From Mariniphaga sp041687255 (GTDB taxonomy: Bacteria; Bacteroidota; Bacteroidia; Bacteroidales; Prolixibacteraceae): 64,000 bases of DNA. The stretch lies in assembly GCA_041687255.1 (NCBI GenBank), contig JAWLCL010000010.1, positions 116,701 to 180,700 of the forward strand, written 5' to 3'. Shown one piece after another: positions 61,055 through 64,000 of the stretch. Positions within the stretch are counted from its first letter, which is position 1. Each line of letters starts with the position of its first letter. Below the pieces are notes generated by a model. It was not told the DNA's origin and did not search any database. It worked only from the letters and a program-made list of their open reading frames with translations. The position numbers were made by a program, and so were the translations under genes.

Positions 61055-61204
61055 TTAATTCTCTCCCCGGTTCACAATTACATTCACAATTACTTTATTT
61101 TCTTTTTTGCTTAACAGTGTAATTGCACCAGCTCCGACAGCTGCGACTCCTATCCAGGATACCTGTTGTTTTATCAATGGAGGTTTCCATATGGTGGAGC
61201 TGTG
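61055..61204 (-). pseudogene. C-terminal fragment of a lost gene upstream of the FN3 gene
   Basis: On the minus strand an open frame of 49 codons with no start encodes IWKPPLIKQQVSWIGVAAVG, AGAITLLSKKENKVIVNVIV and NRGEN, then a stop 17 bases before the FN3 ATG. A hydrophobic segment followed by a charged tail is the typical C-terminal end of Bacteroidota envelope proteins encoded with FN3 proteins. A TAG closes the frame at 61205-61207, and the rest of the gene is gone. Confidence 0.55.
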
Positions 61205-61607
61205 CTATTATCCCAAATAAACGGGCAATGATCTTTGTGAAGTTCTCAAGCATGGAGGTTTGTAATTATAAAGGATTGGTGAGCGTTATTCCCTTTTTAG
61301 TAATGGTTGGCAATACCGTTCCTTCCTACGTTAAATTTATTTTTCAATGTTAAATGTCCGAAAACTTCTGTAGTACCTCCCGGGAGGTTTTATACGTTTA
61401 GTCGTTCAATTCCACTTATTTGAAAGATAATCAAAAATTGAATGATAAACAATCCTTTTAAATAATATTTCCTTTAGCAGAGATGCAACAGCTTGACGTC
61501 CAGAGACTGGATAACAGTAAGTTTGTATCACCAACATTAATTGAATACAAGGATACTGGTAATTCTGGAAAAACACCGGTAAAGCGAGAAGAACCTGTAC
61601 ATTATTA

Positions 61608-61740
61608 TCCTGCTGCAAAGCATCATTTGTTTAATTATTCTTTTTATCTTGCTCTTGAAAAATTTAAACCTTCCAATGGCTGCCTGTGTCAGGTGCCTAT
61701 TATGGAAGCATGATTTTGCAAAAATTACTGGCATTAAAAC
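61608..61740 (+). repeat. Promoter-bearing repeat, copy 2
   Basis: CCTGCTGCAAAGCATCATTT and the following T-rich core match copy 1, and CTATTATGGAAGCATGA matches its end. It seems to feed a lost gene. Confidence 0.7.
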
Positions 61741-61974
61741 AAAATCAGTTGCAAAACTTGAAATCATAAACTCAAAAGACAAGCAGAATAGAATAATGAT
61801 AGAATTAAAAGAATGAAATCGAACGCAATCACCGGGAATCTTTTAAAGTTCCATTTTTCCACCGTCCTTGATAATAACCCCGGCATTTATATGCTGGGGG
61901 ATTGGCAATAGCCCAACCACCCCCCAACTACCTTCCTTGTAAATGCTGCCCGGAAAAATCCATTTAATCCATAA

Positions 61975-62072
61975 ATCTGCTGCAACCCCGCTTCAGACAT
62001 CCTTTCAGATTTCTGCTGCAAAGCATCATTTGTTTAATTATTCTTTTTTATCTTGCCTTTCAAATTTAAACT
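61975..62072 (+). repeat. Promoter-bearing repeat, copy 3
   Basis: Matches copy 1 from AATCTGC(A/T)GCAA through TTCTGCTGCAAAGCATCATT to TTTTTTATCTTGC, then diverges (CTTTCAAATTTAAACTG). Confidence 0.7.
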
Positions 62073-62299
62073 GAACCAAATGATCAGGCCAAAAGACCCT
62101 TTAATGAATTCCCAACACCACAAGGTAAATCGCGATGCATATGCTAAGTTGGTTGCCGGATCACGCAGCAGTTTTATCCGGTTGTAAACATTTATAAATG
62201 CTTGTAAATGGATATGAATTTAATTATCAGTTTTTTATTGTATTTAGGGTACAGTAGAAATAAGTTAAATAAACATACATAACGTTGGCAAACATTAAA

Positions 62300-62920
62300 A
62301 TGAAGACAGTTCTGTACATATTATTTACTCTCATTTCGACTGTCTCGTATGGACAAATCAGCGGAGCCGACAGCGACAAAGCCAATTTGCTCGTTGACAA
62401 TTTTCAAAATCATATCGATTCGACCACACAGTTGACTAATGGAGCCAAGATTTTCTATATCAGTGACACCTTATTAAAAGGAATGATATTGATCTTGAAA
62501 AATGGCGAGAAAATCGAACTCGACCTAAGATACCAAGACAACTTTCGCGGCTATACAGAATTAGGAGCTGACTTTGAAAATTACATACTCGTAAAGCATC
62601 GTGGTGACGGGTCAGGAAACCCAGAACAACTTCGAGTAATCAACAAAAAGACAGGTGAAGACAATTGGCTCGGAAACTATCCATTCTATCTTGACAAGGA
62701 AAATGAAATCGGAGTTTACAAAGCCTATGCGAATTCATCATCACAAATTGTAGTTCACGACTTCAAGACTGACAGCACAGAAACCTATCCGACTCCAGAT
62801 ACCAAATGTCTATGCTGTGGATGTTTTGAAATTGTTCAATTTAACAATGAGAGTTTTACAATAAAATTTGTTGACCCTGAAGACAGTGAAACAGAACTAA
62901 AAATGAAAAGAAAAAAATAA
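62300..62920 (+). CDS. Secreted protein of unknown function in a putative gene cassette
   Basis: This 206-residue protein has a signal peptide (VLYILFTLISTVSYGQ). The middle is beta-rich (GAKIFYISDTLLKGMILILK, ELGADFENYILVKHRGDGSG, YPFYLDKENEIGVYKAYANS), and CLCCGCFE near residue 175 gives a cysteine cluster. No domain is recognised. The gene is bracketed by GTTGGCAAA (62284) and TTTGCCAAC (62924), as the ends of an integron cassette. ATG 62300 is preferred to TTG 62285, which falls in the cassette end. Confidence 0.65.
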   Translation: MKTVLYILFTLISTVSYGQISGADSDKANLLVDNFQNHIDSTTQLTNGAKIFYISDTLLKGMILILKNGEKIELDLRYQDNFRGYTELGADFENYILVKHRGDGSGNPEQLRVINKKTGEDNWLGNYPFYLDKENEIGVYKAYANSSSQIVVHDFKTDSTETYPTPDTKCLCCGCFEIVQFNNESFTIKFVDPEDSETELKMKRKK

Positions 62921-62923
62921 CGA

Positions 62924-63059
62924 TTTGCCAACATTGTATAAGCGTAATGCGGGCTGAACGGCTAAAAATGAGCATTTTTGCTCCTAATAAACTTTGCGGT
63001 AGGAAGAAAGTGAATCGCTTTGAAATCCCGCACTACGCTTATACTTAAACGTTATGGGC
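62924..63059 (+). other. attC-like recombination site after cassette 1
   Basis: R''-like TTTGCCAAC (62924-62932) is followed by GTATAAGCGTAATGCGGG, which pairs with CCCGCACTACGCTTATAC (18 bp, one mismatch), then R'-like GTTATGGGC (63051-63059). Inside lies a further AAAAATG/CATTTTT hairpin. Arm length, imperfect stem and a G|TT crossover context fit integron attC sites of about 130 bp. Confidence 0.65.
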
Positions 63060-63118
63060 AATAATAACAAACGCAACTAATTAACTTAAAAACACATCTA
63101 TTGATAAAAATAAAAACC

Positions 63119-63820
63119 ATGAATAATCAAATTATTTTTATCTGTTTCATTTTATTTGTTTCATTGATGGCTTGCAAAGAAGACCATCAGGAAAGAACTG
63201 TAACATGTTTTCAAGAAGATGAGTATGATTATCTTAATCATTACAAAATTGATTCAATGTGCACCTCAGAAACTTGTTTGGATTATCTACATACTTGGGA
63301 AGAATTTTTTAAAGAAAAAAACAATTTAAGTGATTCTTTCTTTGACGAACATGTTATCCTCTGTCAATCCAATATAGATAATTGGAATGAGGGAGTTTCA
63401 TACCGCATTTGCTACAAAATTCAAATGGGCTGGGCAATAGCATATGGATGTGATAAATTTATGATAAAAATTAACAGTGAAAGTAATCTTTATCCTGAAT
63501 TGCCCAGAAATGAATATTTATCCAAGGATGAAATAAGACTCGCTATTGACCAAAATCGCTTTTATACAAGAATAAGTTCTGTGTCAAACTCAGAAATTAA
63601 TTTTTCTTCAATGAATGACGCATTAAATAAATTAACTGAAGATGCAAATGTAAATACTTTATGCGTAAGTGAAATTTACGTTGATGAGTCTACAGGTAAT
63701 TTAATACTTGAAGCTTGGGCAGAGTATGAAAATGAAGAAAATTCATGCATTCAAGGAAAAATTGATTTAGTTAGTGGTGAAACAGAAGTAACAGATACTC
63801 CATGTTATATAATAAATTAA
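63119..63820 (+). CDS. Lipoprotein of unknown function in a putative gene cassette
   Basis: This 233-residue protein has a lipobox FVSLMAC (Cys at about residue 18). The mature protein is acidic with many Cys (CFQEDEYDYL, DSMCTSETCLDYLH, ESTGNLILEAWAEYENEENS) and no recognised domain. It starts 60 bases after the GTTATGGGC boundary and ends at 63820, one base before GCCCATAAC. ATG 63119 is preferred to TTG 63101. Confidence 0.65.
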   Translation: MNNQIIFICFILFVSLMACKEDHQERTVTCFQEDEYDYLNHYKIDSMCTSETCLDYLHTWEEFFKEKNNLSDSFFDEHVILCQSNIDNWNEGVSYRICYKIQMGWAIAYGCDKFMIKINSESNLYPELPRNEYLSKDEIRLAIDQNRFYTRISSVSNSEINFSSMNDALNKLTEDANVNTLCVSEIYVDESTGNLILEAWAEYENEENSCIQGKIDLVSGETEVTDTPCYIIN

Positions 63821-63821
63821 A

Positions 63822-63975
63822 GCCCATAACAAAGTACATATTGCAGAGCGGGGTCGGTGCGGTTAGCAACTGCGGATTCTCGTTCCATCGTTCCGTCCTA
63901 CCGGACAGGAACGCTCTCCGTTGCGCCGTGCAAAGCCCATAAAGTGGGGATAAGTACTTTGAAACACTTTTTAGC
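63822..63975 (+). other. attC-like recombination site after cassette 2 (right boundary uncertain)
   Basis: GCCCATAAC (63822-63830) is the exact complement of GTTATGGGC that opens this cassette (63051). CAAAGTAC (63830-63837) pairs with GTACTTTG (63954-63961), and the interior holds a GTCC/GGAC hairpin near 63897. The distal R' is not canonical, so the end is approximate. Confidence 0.55.
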
Positions 63976-64000
63976 AACCCGGTAGTAACCAATCTACCCG

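Larger units (their letters stand above)
61205..62283. other. Gene-poor region with promoter-repeat copies
   Basis: No convincing gene. Copies 2 and 3 of the promoter-bearing repeat lie at 61608-61740 and 61975-62072. Copy 2 ends with GAAGCATGATTTTGCAAAAA, which parallels the start of the LRR gene (GAAGCATGAAAAAATTT) and looks like a dead 5' duplicate. A 76-codon frame at 61483-61713 overlaps copy 2 and is not supported. The final ~150 bases are AT-rich and lead into the cassette boundary at 62284. Confidence 0.6.

Noticed and set aside
61483..61713. 76-codon frame MQQLDVQRLDNSKFVSP... considered as a possible precursor peptide
   Set aside because: Its C-terminal half is the promoter-bearing repeat read as protein; it has no modifying enzymes beside it, and the frame has no recognisable leader-core layout.
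62109..62290. A third attC site left of cassette 1 (CCCAAC near 62111)
   Set aside because: No pairing arms were found between this motif and GTTGGCA, so only two sites are reported.
1..64000. tRNA, rRNA, CRISPR arrays, intact transposase or integrase genes
   Set aside because: No T-loop and acceptor pairings, no regularly spaced repeat-spacer pattern, and no DDE, tyrosine or serine recombinase motifs were seen.

Overview
The window looks like chromosomal DNA from a member of the Bacteroidota. The closest feel is a marine or sediment Bacteroidales/Marinilabiliales type such as Prolixibacteraceae, but that placement is inference. Direct signs are moderate GC, genes mostly lacking Shine-Dalgarno sites but with A-rich start regions, a type IX secretion sorting tail (44415-45212), many outer-membrane beta-barrel and lipoprotein genes, a GH95 fucosidase, a sulfatase, an ECF sigma operon and a PerR/KatG pair. 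I see no rRNA, tRNA, CRISPR array or intact transposase.

Layout. 1-10 kb: the 3' part of an M3 metallopeptidase gene, small envelope proteins, a repeat-rich 0.8 kb intergenic block, a truncated DUF4143 gene, a membrane methyltransferase, a membrane M28 peptidase, a cysteine-rich gene split by one in-frame stop, a SAM methyltransferase and a membrane-protein/HTH pair. 10-20 kb: small secreted proteins, a TreT-like GT4 enzyme, a large barrel protein, an SGNH lipoprotein joined to kynureninase, a beta-propeller lipoprotein and a CE1-type esterase. 20-36 kb: a TetR regulator, an orphan Hcp, a CHASE-type histidine kinase, a glycan-degradation pair (beta-propeller hydrolase and GH95), an acetyltransferase, a single-domain response regulator, two SDRs, a decayed AI-2E transporter, a sulfatase and an alpha/beta hydrolase.

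37.5-45.2 kb holds the most interesting locus: a tightly packed same-strand operon. It encodes a PqqD-like protein, an ATP-grasp ligase, a group IV PLP decarboxylase, a urea-transporter fold fused to an M23 domain, a TPR/beta-barrel outer-membrane protein, a periplasmic TPR protein and, after a 69 bp gap, a T9SS-tailed secreted protein. The order suggests cytoplasmic synthesis of an amide- or peptide-like metabolite, passage through a UT-fold channel, and an outer-membrane exit or entry route. The product is unknown.

45-54 kb: Dus and MntP, an ECF sigma/anti-sigma-like/DUF4252 operon, PerR and KatG behind a Fur/PerR-type box, a serine hydrolase and a quinone-oxidoreductase-like MDR enzyme. 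54-64 kb is more accessory: a methyltransferase with a strong Shine-Dalgarno site, a CBS-HEPN protein, an LRR protein, a thioredoxin-fold lipoprotein with a polyproline tail, a six-FN3 lipoprotein and several copies of a promoter-bearing repeat. At the right edge two genes are bracketed by attC-like sites, as in integron cassettes.

Intergenic DNA is unusually structured. There are four copies of an ~80 bp inverted-repeat element whose arms covary, a second palindromic repeat family (three copies), degenerate TTTGAAG/GTTCGAAG tracts at four loci, a ~110 bp direct duplication and GTTCC/GGAAC hairpins.
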